From Sulfuritalea sp. (GTDB lineage Bacteria; Pseudomonadota; Gammaproteobacteria; Burkholderiales; Rhodocyclaceae), in NCBI GenBank assembly GCA_018333815.1, contig JAGXSN010000147.1, positions 1 to 32,233 on the forward strand: 32,233 nt of DNA. The letters run 5' to 3'. Position 1 is the stretch's first letter; each line of letters begins with the position of its first letter. This document shows positions 31,316 through 32,233 of the stretch, one piece after another. Under the pieces are notes generated by a model, which was not told the origin of the DNA, did not search any database, and saw only the letters and a list, made by a program, of their open reading frames with translations. Made by a program: the position numbers and the translations under genes.

Positions 31316-32233
31316 ATGTTTGCATTGCGGATTTCCGCCCGTCTCTGGCTGTTGACGGGCCTGTCGCTGGCGCTGTTTTTTATCGCGATCGCCGCCGGAC
31401 TCTCCGGCATGAAGTCCGCGGCGGAGGCGCTCCGGACGGTGTATGAGGATCGCGCGGTCGCGATGGATCGGCTGGCGCGCGTGGAAAGCATCCTGCGCGC
31501 CAACCGCACCGAAGCGCTGCTCGTTTTTCAGCACGATCCGGCCAACGCCTTCGCCAAGCTGCACGATCATCCGGCGCAGCTGCATCTGGAGGCCATGAAC
31601 CGGCGCATGCAGGAAGCCACCGATCTCTGGCAGGCCTATAGGGCGACCGATATGACCGAGGCGGAAAAGGCGCTGGCCGCGGACTTCGAACAAAAGCGCG
31701 CCGCCTGGCTGGCCAGGCTCGGGAGCTTCATCCATGGCGTCCAGGCCGGCGATTTCGGCTTTCCCGTGTTGCAGGGTTTTCTTGCCGCCGGCAACAAAGA
31801 ATTCCCGGCCGCCATCGAGGCGATCAAAAAGTTGCGCGCCTACCAGATCGCCGTGGCGAAACGGGAGTATGAAGCGGCGGAGCGGCGCTACCAAACGATG
31901 CTGATCCTGTTTGCCGCACTGGCCCTCGTGGGGATGGCGGGTCTGGGCGGGGCGGCCTACCTGGCGCAGCGGCGCATCAACGGCGGACTGCGGGAAGCGA
32001 TCCGGGCGGCCAGGGAAATCGCCGCCGGCAATCTGGCGGTTGAACTGCCTCAGCCCCGGCCGGACGAAATCGGGGATCTGCTGCGGCAGGTCGCCACGAT
32101 GCGCGACGGCCTGGGCCAAATCGTCGGCGCCCTGCGCGCCAACGTGGCCGCGCTCAACGGGGCAGCGCGGGAGCTGACGCAGGCCGCCGCAACGAGCAAG
32201 GAGACCGGTGCGAGCCAGTCCGAATCGGCTGCC
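31316..32233 (+). CDS. Methyl-accepting chemotaxis protein, 3' end missing
   Basis: The frame stays open to the window end, giving 306 residues of a chemoreceptor. It has a first membrane helix (about 8-29), a periplasmic all-helical ligand domain of the Tar/4HB type (30-192), a second helix (193-216) and a HAMP domain (217-270); the following residues begin the signalling coiled coil. The methylation and CheW-contact regions lie beyond the window. AGGGGAG lies nine bases before the ATG. It diverges from the nitrate block, and nitrate or nitrite taxis is a guess, since the ligand domain is not of the PilJ type known for McpN. Confidence 0.88.
   Translation, partial: MFALRISARLWLLTGLSLALFFIAIAAGLSGMKSAAEALRTVYEDRAVAMDRLARVESILRANRTEALLVFQHDPANAFAKLHDHPAQLHLEAMNRRMQEATDLWQAYRATDMTEAEKALAADFEQKRAAWLARLGSFIHGVQAGDFGFPVLQGFLAAGNKEFPAAIEAIKKLRAYQIAVAKREYEAAERRYQTMLILFAALALVGMAGLGGAAYLAQRRINGGLREAIRAAREIAAGNLAVELPQPRPDEIGDLLRQVATMRDGLGQIVGALRANVAALNGAARELTQAAATSKETGASQSESAA

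Overview
The window is a high-GC stretch of a facultatively anaerobic, denitrifying or nitrate-respiring betaproteobacterium, most like Rhodocyclales. This is inferred from gene order (bamE-dapB-carA-carB-greA with a divergent fur; lpxC, a DUF721/DciA gene, an M23 peptidase and secA together), from protein sequences and from TACAAT/TAGAAT-type -10 boxes. No rRNA, tRNA, CRISPR array, transposase or prophage gene was seen. I ran no database search; family assignments come from reading the proteins.

Layout. 1-2.5 kb: the 3' part of a glutaredoxin-like gene, a PilZ gene, xthA, a Crp/Fnr-type regulator with a Cys pair, and a small DUF2892 membrane protein ending in a clear intrinsic terminator. 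2.5-9.7 kb: lpxC, a tiny membrane protein, a DciA-family gene on the other strand, an M23 peptidase, secA, mtnA and a FucA-like class II aldolase. The last two look like the methylthioadenosine salvage branch that splits methylthioribulose-1-phosphate by aldol cleavage. 9.7-16.4 kb: greA, carB, carA, dapB and bamE on the minus strand, then divergent fur. 16.4-30.9 kb: a nitrate respiration block entirely on the minus strand. In transcription order it holds a radical SAM/SPASM gene, narX, narL, narK1, narK2, narG, narH, narJ, narI, a membrane-anchored monohaem cytochrome c and a DsrC-family protein with no cysteines. 31.3 kb to the end: an AT-rich promoter island and the 5' part of a chemoreceptor gene.

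How it works together. NarX/NarL would sense nitrate or nitrite and control two NarK-type carriers and the NarGHI membrane nitrate reductase, with NarJ as its chaperone. The cytochrome c and DsrC-like protein are unexpected additions at the end of this block. A radical SAM/SPASM enzyme of unknown substrate lies directly upstream of narX, and a chemoreceptor diverges from it.

The most unusual signal is at DNA level. A 20-bp core, GTCGGCGCTGGCGGGACGGC, occurs five times in 32 kb. One copy is exact and each of the other four has a single, different substitution. The copies lie right after the crp-type stop codon, inside mtnA, inside the aldolase gene, inside carB and in the leader of the radical SAM gene. 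In the three coding copies the core sits in a stretch that looks inserted into a conserved enzyme, and it is read in more than one frame. This points to a dispersed repeat family that tolerates in-frame insertion, not to a protein motif.
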